Position numbers and translations under genes: made by a program
In this document: piece after piece, positions 30,256-40,917 of the stretch
Layout: every line of letters starts with the position of its first letter
Numbering within the stretch: position 1 is the first letter of the stretch
Notes under the pieces: generated by a model
Told to the model about the DNA's origin: nothing
Databases searched by the model: none
The model's input: the letters and a program-made list of their open reading frames with translations, nothing else
Assembly (NCBI RefSeq): GCF_026262505.1
Contig: NC_067208.1
Location: forward strand, 7,015,962-7,079,961
DNA: 64,000 nt
Direction: 5' to 3'
DNA from: Trichomonas vaginalis G3
Lineage: Eukaryota > Parabasalia > Trichomonadida > Trichomonadidae

Positions 30256-31608
30256 ATGGACTCACTACAAAGACTAGAATCAGGTGAGAGTTTGTTACCT
30301 CAAGAAAAGACACTTTGTGAGTATCTTGAATACGTATGCAACTCATTTGATCATCCAGTGGTCGCAAGACTTGCTGGAGGATGGGTTCGAGATAAATTAA
30401 TCGATAAGGAGTCAAAAGATTATGATGTCACACTTGAAGGCTGTACAGGTGTTGAATTTGCTAATAACTTATGCACATATTTAGAATCTAAATCCATAGA
30501 ACATCGAGTAATTCGAAATCCAGATCAATCAAAGCATCTCAGTTCTGCGAAAGTTTGCTTGTTTGGAGAAGTTTGGATCGACTTTTCTTCATTACGCTCT
30601 GAAAAATATAAAGAAGACTCAAGAATTCCAATTGTTGAAGAAGGAACTCCATTACAAGATGCCGAACGCAGAGATTTCACAATCAACACTCTTTATTATA
30701 ACATATGCACTAAGAAAGTTGAAGATTTCTTTAATGGTTACCAAGATTTACAAAATAAAATTTTGAGGACACCAAAAGATTCTCTCGTCAGCTTCCAAGA
30801 AGATCCATTACGTATCTTACGCGCTCTCAGATTTGCTTCCAGATTCAATCTAACTTACGAAGAATCAATTCCAAACGCAATTGAACAATGTCGTGATGTT
30901 TATTTACATAAAGTTACTCCGGAGCGTGCGGCAGCTGAAATATCACCAGCCTTGCTAGGTCCTGACCCAATAAGATACATAAAAGACTCAATGAAATTTG
31001 GTTTCTTCCAAATCATGTTTAATCGATCAAAAGAGTTAGAGTTAGATAACGATGTTGTTATTAAGCGTGTTACGTTTGCTTTATCTCATTTACATAAAGA
31101 ATATCAGCTCCAATTAATTTTAGGCGCCATTTACTTCGACGAATTCGGAAAAGGAATGCTTCAATCAAAGAAATACGGGCGCAAGTGCGACCAGGTCGAA
31201 AAGATCATCTCCAGAGTTCTCCGAATGACAGTTCAAATTTGCGATGGCGCCAGACAATTAATGAATGGAGCAGATCAATTATCAAAGATAAAGAACTTGA
31301 ACAACATCGAAGTTGGCCGAGCAATACGTCAATCTGGCGAATTATGGAGAATTTCAACCAGCCTCATATTTGATGAAGATACATATAATTTTGTGGTTAA
31401 TGATGTCACTCAGTATGCTAATGAACATAATTTGTCGAACGCTTACGAAATTAAACCTTTATTAAACGGAAATGAGCTTTCGAAGATCTACGGAGTGAAG
31501 GGAGCCGATCTAAAACCATTCCAGGAAAGTATGATAGATTGGCAACTGGAACATCCTCAAGGAACAAAAGAAGATTGTCTCCAATTTATCGAAAGTTCCA
31601 AGAAATAA
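30256..31608 (+). CDS. CCA1: tRNA CCA nucleotidyltransferase (class II)
   Basis: 450 residues from the ATG at 30,256. It carries the class II CCA-adding enzyme signatures in order: VARLAGGWVRDKLI with DYDVTLEG (nucleotidyltransferase head, DxD metal ligands), RRDFTINTLYYN (motif B, ribose and base recognition), and QEDPLRILRALRFASRF (motif C/D). The C-terminal ~200 residues form the helical tRNA-binding part. It adds CCA to tRNA 3' ends, which is needed because eukaryotic tRNA genes do not encode it. Length is normal, so the gene looks whole. The upstream open stretch could encode an organelle-targeting extension, but it lacks an ATG. It probably acts in the cytosol and nucleus. Confidence 0.93.
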   Translation: MDSLQRLESGESLLPQEKTLCEYLEYVCNSFDHPVVARLAGGWVRDKLIDKESKDYDVTLEGCTGVEFANNLCTYLESKSIEHRVIRNPDQSKHLSSAKVCLFGEVWIDFSSLRSEKYKEDSRIPIVEEGTPLQDAERRDFTINTLYYNICTKKVEDFFNGYQDLQNKILRTPKDSLVSFQEDPLRILRALRFASRFNLTYEESIPNAIEQCRDVYLHKVTPERAAAEISPALLGPDPIRYIKDSMKFGFFQIMFNRSKELELDNDVVIKRVTFALSHLHKEYQLQLILGAIYFDEFGKGMLQSKKYGRKCDQVEKIISRVLRMTVQICDGARQLMNGADQLSKIKNLNNIEVGRAIRQSGELWRISTSLIFDEDTYNFVVNDVTQYANEHNLSNAYEIKPLLNGNELSKIYGVKGADLKPFQESMIDWQLEHPQGTKEDCLQFIESSKK

Positions 31609-31990
31609 CGATATATTTATTTGTTTGTAAATAAATTTGTTTAAATGATATTTTTAGAGAATGATAATAACTCAAAGCTGAAAATAAAAATCCAAATTTA
31701 GAAATGCATAAAATTAATGAATGAGACATATTTGGCGATGCAATTTATTTTATTTAGAATCAAAACTCTGTAAAAACCTAATAATTTTTATTTGAATATT
31801 ATTAAATAAAATTTATTTGATTTCAAATATCATATAAAAACCATACACAAGTGAAATGAAATTTTTATTAGTCTATTGTAAGAATAAAAAATGCGAGAGT
31901 AAAATTAAATCGAAAATAGCGCTTTTTCTTCTTTCGACTGATAAATAAAGGAATGTCGAATAGGGGTGGATACTCTACTTTACAATGAAC
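31609..31990. other. Convergent 3' spacer
   Basis: AT-rich region between the CCA-enzyme gene and the minus-strand Pmp-like fragment. Nothing recognised. Confidence 0.4.
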
Positions 31991-32899
31991 TCACGAAAGA
32001 AAGGGAAGCGGAAGAATAAATGGATCTGTATTCATTTTATCTGTATTAACTATCCCAGTATAACTTTTTACAGTTAAATTTTCTCCAATGCATCTTATAG
32101 CTGTAAGAATACTACCAAAAGATGCACTAAAAGTAGTTTTTGCAACGTTTTCTAAGAAAATGCATTCTGAAACAGTAACATTTGATGAAAGAGAAGAGCA
32201 AAGGAAGCCATTAGAAGTATCAGTGTATTGAGCTGAGTTGTTTTTGAAGACTGATTTTGAAACAAAAGAATCAGGTGTTTGAGAATGATGCGCGCAAATG
32301 GGATTTAATTGATGGTTATCATTAGAAATGAAACAACAAAAGTTAATATTTACTGGATTTTGTGAAAAACTATAACAAGCATAGCTGCCACAAATAGTTT
32401 TGGTAATGTTTGTGGAAACAAGAGTTTGATCTCCATAATAATGGCATATTCCGGAAACACCATTGCTCTTGTGGCCGCATTGATAGAGAGAACTTAAGTT
32501 TACGAAATTTTTGTTTGTGGATGTTTTAACATTTGTGTATGAATGTTTCCCAAGGCTTGGTGCGTAGCATTTAATTGAGCAAAATCGGTCTTGGACAATG
32601 GAACTGTTACCATTGAAGTAGATACAGCCACCATTTCCTGAACTTTGTGTAATATTGGTATAAGTACATATCGAATGTAGTAATTTAATTGAACTGATTT
32701 CGCAATTAATGATATTGGATGAAATATTAACGAAATTTGAAGAAAGTAAAAAGAAATTTTTAGAAACAGTTGGCTTTGTGTTATCTGTGATATTGGTATA
32801 GTTTTCTGTTGGCTTCCCGTAGTATTCTTCCCATATATCATTCGGAACTTGAGCTTTATTGAAAGGAAGCCTGTATCGATGATTTTGATATAAAAAATG
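31991..32899 (-). pseudogene. 5'-truncated Pmp-like (beta-helix) surface protein fragment
   Basis: An uninterrupted 302-codon frame without an ATG in its first two thirds. It parallels the plus-strand fragment at 6127-7173 almost codon for codon: NKAQVPNDIWEEYYGKPTE, SSIKLLHSICTYTNITQSSGNGGCIYFNGNSS, NFVNLSSLYQCGH, NINFCCFISNDNHQ, FKNNSAQ and ECIFLENVAKTTF. The frame opens right after an in-frame TGA at the same place as in the other copy. It lacks a signal peptide, and its stop comes about 45 codons earlier than the other copy's, so the C-terminus differs. The 5' edge abuts the start of the adjacent plus-strand gene. Confidence 0.65.
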
Positions 32900-32941
32900 T
32901 CAAAAATTTTAAGGGTCTGCTTCTGTCAAAAAATAGCTCAA

Positions 32942-33301
32942 ATGAAGAAAACATCAGAGAAGGAGAAGGCAGCTTTAGATAAAGGCGATTTTAATCGCGC
33001 AACTTCCGAAGCATGGAAATTACTCAAATTAACATTTGAGAAAGATGATTTTTCTCAAAATGAATTAAATGATATAGGAGAAATCTTCGAAAATAATTAC
33101 CCAGTCAAACTAAGAATCAGAAATGCAAAGCGCAATAAAGATATTGCTGTAAAATTCTTCGAAGATAACATTGAATATTTCAAAGATTTTTGCTCTAAGG
33201 CTGGCTTCGAAAAGCACGATGGAACCATAGGAGGACCTCAAAGAGAAAAAGTTCTTGATTATAGATATCCACCTACAGTTAATTCATCTCCAGATGAATA
33301 A
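32942..33301 (+). CDS. Small helical protein of a local gene family, unknown
   Basis: 119 residues from the ATG at 32,942. An earlier in-frame ATG at 32,897 overlaps the Pmp-like fragment, and alignment with the copy downstream starts at the later one. It is helical and charged: KTSEKEKAALDKGDFNRATSEAWKLLKLTFEKDDFSQNELNDIGEIFENNY, then KRNKDIAVKFFEDNIEYFKDFCSKAGF and a C-terminus with GTIGGPQ. No known domain. A TCAAAAAAT motif lies close upstream, weaker than the canonical initiator. A motif AAATTTTAAGGGTCTG sits ~22 bases before the ATG and recurs before the tail-anchored protein gene (near 61,100). A tandem paralogue follows at 33,537. Confidence 0.65.
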   Translation: MKKTSEKEKAALDKGDFNRATSEAWKLLKLTFEKDDFSQNELNDIGEIFENNYPVKLRIRNAKRNKDIAVKFFEDNIEYFKDFCSKAGFEKHDGTIGGPQREKVLDYRYPPTVNSSPDE

Positions 33302-33536
33302 TTTTTTAAAATATTTCCTTTACTGTTTTATTCTATTAATCATTCAATATTTCTTTTACCATCATGTATATATATATTTTCACCAATTTTGATTTCAAAT
33401 TACTGGCGCGATGTTTCGTTAAGGCTTAAATTTTTTCCATCCTGAAAAATATAATCTTTGCTATATCTCCATTATTTTTTCAAAGAGGGATTTTTTGAAT
33501 TGGATTCAAAAATTCACAAATAATTTGACTGCCTAA

Positions 33537-33896
33537 GCAAAATCACAATTCATACCAAAGCTATCAGAGAAAGAGCGAGCTGCACTTGAAAGGAATGATT
33601 TTGATATATCGACTTCTGAAGCATGGGAATTACTCAAGAGCACATTTGGTAAATCTGATTTTCAAATTAGTCAATTAAATGATATTAGCAAACTTTTTGA
33701 ACAAACTTATCATACAACAAAAAGGACACGAATGGCCAAACGTAATAAAGCTATTGCTGTTAAATTCTTCCAAGATAACTTGAATGAATTCAAAGATTTC
33801 TGCACACACATTAGTTACCAAGATAAAGATGGATTTTTAGGCGGTCCTACAGCAGCACAAGCTTCAAATCTTCTAAATTATTATCAAAATATGTAA
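33537..33896 (+). pseudogene. Tandem paralogue of the 32,942 gene, start codon lost
   Basis: The frame reads SEKERAALERNDFDISTSEAWELLKSTFGKSDFQISQLNDISKLFEQTY, RMAKRNKAIAVKFFQDNLNEFKDFCTH and GFLGGPTAAQ, about 45% identical in pattern to the upstream gene across its full length. At the codon that aligns with the neighbour's ATG it reads ATA, and a TAA lies a few codons before, so no start exists. A TCACA initiator remains at 33,543-33,547. This is an otherwise intact frame disabled by one start-codon change. Confidence 0.7.
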
Positions 33897-34033
33897 AGAA
33901 TGATAGTTGTGACTTGAAGCCGACTTAAACAAAATAAACACCTTAAAAGATTCATAATTTGTTTCATGTATGATAAAAATATAAATTTTCATTTTAAATT
34001 TTAGATTTTTTTTACATATCTGATATAATAATA
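33897..34033. other. Spacer up to the Maverick insertion, ending in its target site
   Basis: AT-rich DNA ending TAATA (34,029-34,033), duplicated at 58,001-58,005. Confidence 0.5.
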
Positions 34034-34955
34034 AGGTCAGGTAAGTGGGGCCTCCAGGCACTTCGTGCCCTCTAGCCCTGAAGATGTTTAGTATAAATGA
34101 AGTTTTTATTCTGAGTCAAAGCTCGGGTCTTCTGCGTTATATGCAACGTAATTGAACCATATCTTGTATGGATGGTTCAAATCCGATGAAACAGAAATGG
34201 TTTCACCGGGGACTAATACCAAGTTTCCTTCCCAGTAGTCTTGACCATTGCTAAAGAATATGCAAACCAATTCTTCGAATACAATTTCTTGTCCACTTTT
34301 GCGTTGGAAAATGACTCTTACGCAGCCCAATTCAAATTCAATTTGCCGTGCAGCCATAAACTTCACTCCGTACTCGTACAGCTATGACGAGGAAATGGTT
34401 GACAATTTCAACTTGGAATTCGCAAGGAGTTGTGCGAAAAACCCAGCCAACATTTTCGGCTCCGTACTCGTCAGCTAGTTCATCCCGTTCGTACTATTCG
34501 TTACAGAATGAAGACAACGAAAAAGATGGAGTCATTCCAGTGACCGTGTAAGAGTCATTTTCCAACGCAAAAGTGGACAAGAAATTGTATTCGAAGAATT
34601 GGTTTGCATATTCTTTAGCAATGGTCAAGACTACTGGGAAGGAAACTTGGTATTAGTCCCCGGTGAAACCATTTCTGTTTCATCGGATTTGAACCATCCA
34701 TACAAGATATGGTTCAATTACGTTGCATATAACGCAGAAGACCCGAGCTTTGACTCAGAATAAAAACTTCATTTATACTAAACATCTTCAGGGCTAGAGG
34801 GCACGAAGTGCCTGGAGGCCCCACTTACCTGACCTCATAACCATCCATGCTTTTACTTTACATCCGATAAAAGTGGTTTGGAAACCGTTATGAGATGGTT
34901 AGAGGACATACATGACTATGTGTTTAAATATGACAAGATAGAATATGAGATAGGA
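34034..34955. repeat. Left Maverick terminal inverted repeat with internal palindrome
   Basis: Matches the right end (57,080-58,000) in inverted orientation. Its outer 802 bases (34,034-34,835) are themselves a palindrome: 288-base arms at 34,034-34,321 and 34,548-34,835 around a 226-base spacer. Beyond this the repeat continues for roughly 100 bases before the ends diverge. A small open frame (86 codons, minus, 34,106-34,366) lies across the outer arm. Confidence 0.85.
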
Positions 34956-35051
34956 CGGTTATTTTACAAAACCGACAACACTTTGACCGAGTAGTTTTTT
35001 GTGCTGAACAAAAAGTGTCATATAAACATCTGTCAAAAACCGTTTTTTACT

Positions 35052-35057
35052 TCACTT
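35052..35057 (+). promoter_or_regulatory. Host-type initiator in the Maverick
   Basis: TCACTT seven bases before the ATG at 35,061: the element uses the host's promoter grammar. Confidence 0.5.
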
Positions 35058-35060
35058 AAA

Positions 35061-38000
35061 ATGCCACGTAAGCTACGTAAGAATATACGTAAGAGGAAGA
35101 GAGCATTGAAACATCCAATAGTAAAACTGACACCACAACAACAGTTGCAACAACAAATGATGAATGACCCCACTATGTTGCAACAAATGTCAAGCAACCC
35201 TATGCTTTTAAACCGAGTTATTGGTGCACAGAGTGGAGGTTTAAGAGCGGCACTTTTAGCGAAAATGGCAGGCTATGGTGGAGCTGCAGACGGAACAGCT
35301 TATAACCCTCAAAGTCAAATGAATTTGAGTTCACTCAAAAATCAAATAACAGATGTCAAAAAGTCAAACATAGACATACAGAAACAAATAAGTGAAAACG
35401 AAAAGAAACTAGAATATGACAGACACACAAAGAAACTCAATGAGTTAAACGTAGAGAAAAAGAAGAAAGAAGAACAACTGAAAGAACTAAGTACAGAGGA
35501 ATATGCGAAAAAAGTGTCAGAAAAAGCAGCAGAAGTAGCAAAAATGGAACAAGATGTTATAAATTTGAAAAACCATACTACTCAATATAAAGTACTGAAA
35601 GATGAAGAGATAAAACAAAAAGCCATGAAGACATATATGGATAGCGATGAGTATAAAAAAGAAGTTGAAGCAAATGTAAAGGCAGAAAAACTTTTACAGT
35701 TGCAAAACCAAACCGTACAGTATGAAAACTTAGCACAAGAAAGTAAAAATAACGACGCAGCCATGCAAAAGGCAATGAAAAGCGCAGAATATATAAAAGC
35801 TAATAATGATTGGTTAGATGCCCAAGCCAACGCTAAAGCAGCCCAACTTATAGGGTCAATAAGGACAAAAATACAAGCGGATGAAGACAGTTCAAATGAA
35901 GCTTTAATGAATGCTGACTTTAAGAACGCCTTCGAAGCTCTTCATAGTAAGGTGAAACTAGTGAACGACTTCTCATCTGGAAAGAAACTGAAGTCTGAAG
36001 GTTTCGACAAAGAGTTAAAAGAAGTAGCCCAAAATATGACGAAAATAACAGATGCAGCAACGAGACAGGCAGTTCAAAGTGCCTATGACGCCGTTAGAGC
36101 AACTGTTGTGGAAAGTCAAGAAAAAGAGTTACAACAGACCAAAACAGACCTAGTAAATGCTTTCTTAAAAACGAAAAGTCAGGTAGGACATTATGCTGCA
36201 GATGGAACATATGTGCCAGCTGGTGGAACTTATATACCACCAAACCCTCCAAGAGAAGCACCTGCACCAGGACTACCTAAAACATTTACATCGTCACATG
36301 GACACAGACACAGGCATGCACCAAAACCAACACAACAACCAACAGTTCAAAATCCAGCACAACAACAACAACCAAAACCAACAGTTCAAAACCCTGCACA
36401 GCAACCAAAACCAGCACAACAACCACCTCCACAACCAGCACAGCAACCATCTCCACAACCAGAGCAAGGACATAAAAGAAGTAGAGAACAAGGAAACCAA
36501 GAATTCTTAAAAATGCTTAAGGAAGATTATGGTTACCCAGATACTCTTGACTTTAGTGACAGATATAAAGAAGCTATTAGAAAGTTCAAGGAAGGAAATA
36601 CTGACCCGAACCTATTTAGCTTTATGGTTCAGCACCAAATGGGATATAATTTCAAACCTGGAAAATACAAGCTCGCTAAGGGATATGATTTAATAGCATA
36701 TCATCCAAATGACATGAATGAATTTACTCCGAGATATTTGGTGTCAGAGCTAAATGATAATTCAACTCTCTTCATGAAACGCGTAAAAAATAGAGACGGA
36801 ACGAAAGAAGAAAGGTTTATGAGTCCGGATGACTTAGATAGGGAACTTGTTAAAAACGGTCTCGGAATATATGAAATGCCAGCAGATGAGGTACAAGAAA
36901 CTCAACAGGAAGAAGTTCAGATACAACCAGACATGGAAGAAATAGTTCAGCAACAACAGCTAGAAGAGCCTGAAGGAAACGAACAAGTCCCTCCTTTGGA
37001 AACTAACTTCACAGAACTAGATGAAGATTTGGAACAGCCGAAAAATCTTGACCCTCAACAAGTGTATGCGGAGAATATGGAATCTTTCCAAGAGTCTAAG
37101 AAAAATTCGGCTGACATAGTAGAAGAATATCGAAAAATGTTCGCCGACATACAAAAGACTCCAACATCAGATGAAAATATTCAGCATAGAATGGAAGTAC
37201 TGAAAGATAATGTACGCAAATACAATAATCCTTTTTACTTACGACCATATAACGTTCAATCTTTGGCTGAACTCGGTGAAAATAAAAGGTTAAATTTCAA
37301 CAAAACATATAGAAATGAAACATTGTTTAAAGTTCATTCAGAACCTAACCAATATGGAAACAAACCTACTTTTGTTTCTGCAGACTATGGAACTACAATG
37401 AGATGGGGTCATAAAGCTAATCCGGATAGGTGGTTCATAAACTTACAACCACAATTCCAAGAAGTTGTAGACGCAATGGAAGTGAATGGTGAACCAGATA
37501 TAGCCGGTATTTTCAGCGCGGCTTTAATTCCATTGAAAGATATGAAACATGCAGATATTTTGGACCAGTATGAAATGAACATGGCTGATGGAAATATAAC
37601 ACCTGACGTTCTAGAACATTTATCTCAAAGAACTACACAGAACCATAGAGATGGTATATTTGGTGAAGAGTTTAGAAAGAAAGTTAGGGAGAGAGAAGGA
37701 AGAGAACCTATTGTACATGACCTTGCAAACGAAAGTTTGCAAAATGTCATAAAAACTTACTTTGCAGACAATGAACCGAGAAGGGATGAATATTTAAGAA
37801 AACTCAAATGGACAGTACCAAATGAAATGTTAGTATTGAAAAACATGTTCCTTGACAAAATAAAACCAACTACAGAAATAAATGACGCAAGACTGAAACA
37901 TTGGGTAAAAGCTTTCCCATTCACAAAAGATATTATTGGTAACATGGAAAGAAAACCAGAATGGCTACAAAAACATATATTTGGAAACGAGCTTATTCCA

Positions 38001-38261
38001 TATGGACAAGCTCTGTTTGAAGAGCTTGAACCGGAAACTCAGGAAAGAGTCATGCAAACAATACGCGAAGACTCAAATACAAACTATGACAAAATCTTTC
38101 TAGGATATAGGTTACCTGAGATGGGCGACCAGAGCCCAAAGGCAAAAAGGACATGGGAAATTTACAACATACTAGGTGAACATGAGGCAAAGATGCAACA
38201 ACTTGAAGCAGAGGGCAAGTTACCAAAAGCGACACCAAAGAAGAAGAGTAGAACAAAGTGA
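35061..38261 (+). CDS. Maverick large Gln/Pro-rich protein
   Basis: 1066 residues; the frame looks whole. A basic head (PRKLRKNIRKRKRA) is followed by a Gln-rich patch, a coiled coil over roughly residues 90-380, a Pro/Gln-rich linker (~415-470), and a globular C-terminal half without a family I recognise. It lies directly before the capsid gene. A virion-associated or structural role is likely by position only. Confidence 0.7.
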   Translation: MPRKLRKNIRKRKRALKHPIVKLTPQQQLQQQMMNDPTMLQQMSSNPMLLNRVIGAQSGGLRAALLAKMAGYGGAADGTAYNPQSQMNLSSLKNQITDVKKSNIDIQKQISENEKKLEYDRHTKKLNELNVEKKKKEEQLKELSTEEYAKKVSEKAAEVAKMEQDVINLKNHTTQYKVLKDEEIKQKAMKTYMDSDEYKKEVEANVKAEKLLQLQNQTVQYENLAQESKNNDAAMQKAMKSAEYIKANNDWLDAQANAKAAQLIGSIRTKIQADEDSSNEALMNADFKNAFEALHSKVKLVNDFSSGKKLKSEGFDKELKEVAQNMTKITDAATRQAVQSAYDAVRATVVESQEKELQQTKTDLVNAFLKTKSQVGHYAADGTYVPAGGTYIPPNPPREAPAPGLPKTFTSSHGHRHRHAPKPTQQPTVQNPAQQQQPKPTVQNPAQQPKPAQQPPPQPAQQPSPQPEQGHKRSREQGNQEFLKMLKEDYGYPDTLDFSDRYKEAIRKFKEGNTDPNLFSFMVQHQMGYNFKPGKYKLAKGYDLIAYHPNDMNEFTPRYLVSELNDNSTLFMKRVKNRDGTKEERFMSPDDLDRELVKNGLGIYEMPADEVQETQQEEVQIQPDMEEIVQQQQLEEPEGNEQVPPLETNFTELDEDLEQPKNLDPQQVYAENMESFQESKKNSADIVEEYRKMFADIQKTPTSDENIQHRMEVLKDNVRKYNNPFYLRPYNVQSLAELGENKRLNFNKTYRNETLFKVHSEPNQYGNKPTFVSADYGTTMRWGHKANPDRWFINLQPQFQEVVDAMEVNGEPDIAGIFSAALIPLKDMKHADILDQYEMNMADGNITPDVLEHLSQRTTQNHRDGIFGEEFRKKVREREGREPIVHDLANESLQNVIKTYFADNEPRRDEYLRKLKWTVPNEMLVLKNMFLDKIKPTTEINDARLKHWVKAFPFTKDIIGNMERKPEWLQKHIFGNELIPYGQALFEELEPETQERVMQTIREDSNTNYDKIFLGYRLPEMGDQSPKAKRTWEIYNILGEHEAKMQQLEAEGKLPKATPKKKSRTK

Positions 38262-38409
38262 AAGTAGTGAAGAAGTAACTTCATCTAGTGAAAGTAGTGG
38301 CAATGAAGGAAAAAGAAGAGTTAAAAACTCAGTCAGGAAGAAAGTAAAGCTTGGTCCGAAACAATTATGACACATAAATCCAACTATTCTATATTTTTAC
38401 CCATATGAA

Positions 38410-39903
38410 ATGTACGCCGCTCAGAATATAACGCCAACAGTTTTGGATGCCATGAACGGAAATGTTTCCGAATGGTATAACGAATGCGACAATGCCATTA
38501 GAAGGTCAGAAATAGTTCCTGGAACTTACGAATATACAACTGCTGTTTCTTATGGAAACGTAGGTGAGTTTGGAGAAGGTTCTTCAACAACAGTAGATAT
38601 TGCTTGCGACAGGTTTCATATTATTTCTATTGACAACTCATTCTTATACGTGGAACAAGACATTGAAATAAAACCTTCTGCCAAGTTGTCTGACAAGAAA
38701 GGTTGCAATGGAATTTTCTATGTCGGATACCAATATGCTCCAGAAGTTTTCATGGGATATAAGATATATTCTAACTCTGACTTAGTTCAAACAGTAACAT
38801 GGGCAAACTATGAATGGTTCGCTTTGAGAAACTCAGTACAACCACAAGCTAGAGAACAAACAGACCAGTATGCAACTATTGAGAAAATAAGAAGACTTGA
38901 CCCTAACGTTCCAGGAGTTTATGTTAACCTTTCTGGTTCAGATGGAACTGCTGCCACTAAAGTAAAACTGAAACTTAGAGTTCCTTTGTCATCTTTCCTC
39001 ATCTTCAGGTTTTTAAGATACTTGCCAAACTGGGCAGGAAAAATTTCTATCGAACTTACTCCAAGCAAAAATAACTTAGTCATTGCACCAACACAAGACC
39101 CATTCACTCTTACAGACGTAAAGGGAACAAATAAAACGTCATTCGCCGAATTTTGCAAAGACAAAGTTGACTTAGACTTTGGTTTCTCAAACTTCAACAC
39201 TGAAGTAAACTATTATTTCAATGCTGCTGGAGATGCTTGGGACCCAGTTAAGTTCACATGCGAAAAATTTGAATGCAAGAGAATAGAAAGCAGACTTGCA
39301 GTCTATATGTTGGACCCAGATATTTCAAATGCTTTAGCTGCCAAATATATTGCAGTTCCACTTATGTTCCCTATACACCAAATATCTGTCAAAGACTTTG
39401 CAGGTGAAGTTGGAAACCAAAGTGCTGACCCAGGTGCAAGAACAGATATTGCTTTAACAACTGCAATGAAACATGCAGATACTATGTTTGTACTGTTCAG
39501 ACGAACTATAAATGACTATTCTTGTTTCTACAACCCTGGTATTAAATATCATATAAACATAGATGGCAAATATTATCCAAGAGAAGAATATTCTACAGTT
39601 GAGGATATGAGGTCATACAACTTGACATTAGATGCTATGAACTTTAACAACAACTTCACAACAACCATTAACCCTGAAATGCAAAGTTCTATTATGCCAT
39701 ATGTGAAAGTATGGACTCATACAGGAGGTCAAAAAACTCAATATACAAATGGAGACCGTTCAAACTTTTGGCTTGGCATTCCATTTGCTGACTCAGAAGA
39801 CTTTATGGGTGGTATTTCAACTGTTGGTACAGTTCAAATACAATATACTGGTGACAGAGACGGTCCAGATGAATTGAAAGCAAAAAGTTTACAAAACCAA
39901 TAG
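38410..39903 (+). CDS. Maverick major capsid protein (double jelly-roll candidate)
   Basis: 497 residues, whole in appearance. It is rich in beta strands, with long Thr/Ser/Asn loops and no membrane segment. Size, strand content and place between the large structural protein and the minor-capsid region match Polinton major capsid proteins. I assign it by context and composition; a structure prediction would settle it. Confidence 0.7.
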   Translation: MYAAQNITPTVLDAMNGNVSEWYNECDNAIRRSEIVPGTYEYTTAVSYGNVGEFGEGSSTTVDIACDRFHIISIDNSFLYVEQDIEIKPSAKLSDKKGCNGIFYVGYQYAPEVFMGYKIYSNSDLVQTVTWANYEWFALRNSVQPQAREQTDQYATIEKIRRLDPNVPGVYVNLSGSDGTAATKVKLKLRVPLSSFLIFRFLRYLPNWAGKISIELTPSKNNLVIAPTQDPFTLTDVKGTNKTSFAEFCKDKVDLDFGFSNFNTEVNYYFNAAGDAWDPVKFTCEKFECKRIESRLAVYMLDPDISNALAAKYIAVPLMFPIHQISVKDFAGEVGNQSADPGARTDIALTTAMKHADTMFVLFRRTINDYSCFYNPGIKYHINIDGKYYPREEYSTVEDMRSYNLTLDAMNFNNNFTTTINPEMQSSIMPYVKVWTHTGGQKTQYTNGDRSNFWLGIPFADSEDFMGGISTVGTVQIQYTGDRDGPDELKAKSLQNQ

Positions 39904-40917
39904 CACTTTTCACGGAAGATGCTCTTTTGAAGATTCGTTCGATGAAACCTGCTGGGGCTCCTCAGATTGGCATAACGACAGCTTCCATCGAGCAGATTTT
40001 GGCAGCAGGTCAGTAAGTTGTTCTGAACTGACTTCTCTCCGTCAAATATTGACAGTACGCCAGTTTTGACATAATATTGTATTATAACTTACCTTTAGAA
40101 AATATCTGTAAGTTTTGAAGTTATATTTTTGTCTGCTTCAAGAACTTTCACCATTTCAGTTATACCAACTTTCTTTGCTTATGAAAATATTTTGGTTCAG
40201 CAAAGACTGCTATTCTATAACATTTTCCATTGTTTGTGTAAAAACTATCTGTCAATGTATTTGTATTGTTGTGAGTATAAACTTTGTTTTGCTTCAATTC
40301 AAGAGATATCCGAATACGTCCATCTTTTATTCTAAGTAAAATGTCATTTCCGAAAAATAAAAGCGTAAGTGTTTCAAAAGGTTTAATGGCGGTGCAGATG
40401 TGAAGTTAAATTCACCAACTCAAACAAACAGTCAAAGTGTTATTGTCAATGTCAAAGACAGAGATGTGAAGTGGGGAAACCATACGAAGACGAAATGGTA
40501 TAACAATTGTTCCTGTAAAAGAACCAACATATCCTGAAGTTAACAGAGACTAAGTTCTGTTGCAGATATTCGAAACGACTACCAACAACTGAAAGACAAA
40601 CTTCAAACTCAGGAGAAGATTTGTCAAGCTTTAAGTATAATGTTAAACTTGGTCGAACACAACCCTGTAAAAGTGAACTCATATGTCATTGCACCTCATG
40701 AAGTTTTGAAAGAACTATTGAAACTTTTGACAGAGGCAGACGATATAAACATCAAAAAATAGAACCCGACATTAGTTGCTGTGGTGTTTCATATAATGTC
40801 ATTGACAAGATATACGTTATGAAAGGAGGTGAAACGTTGAACTTAAAATATAGTTTCCCAGACTTATAAAAATATTTGACGACACAACATTTCATTAAAA
40901 TTTATTTGCTAAGTAAA

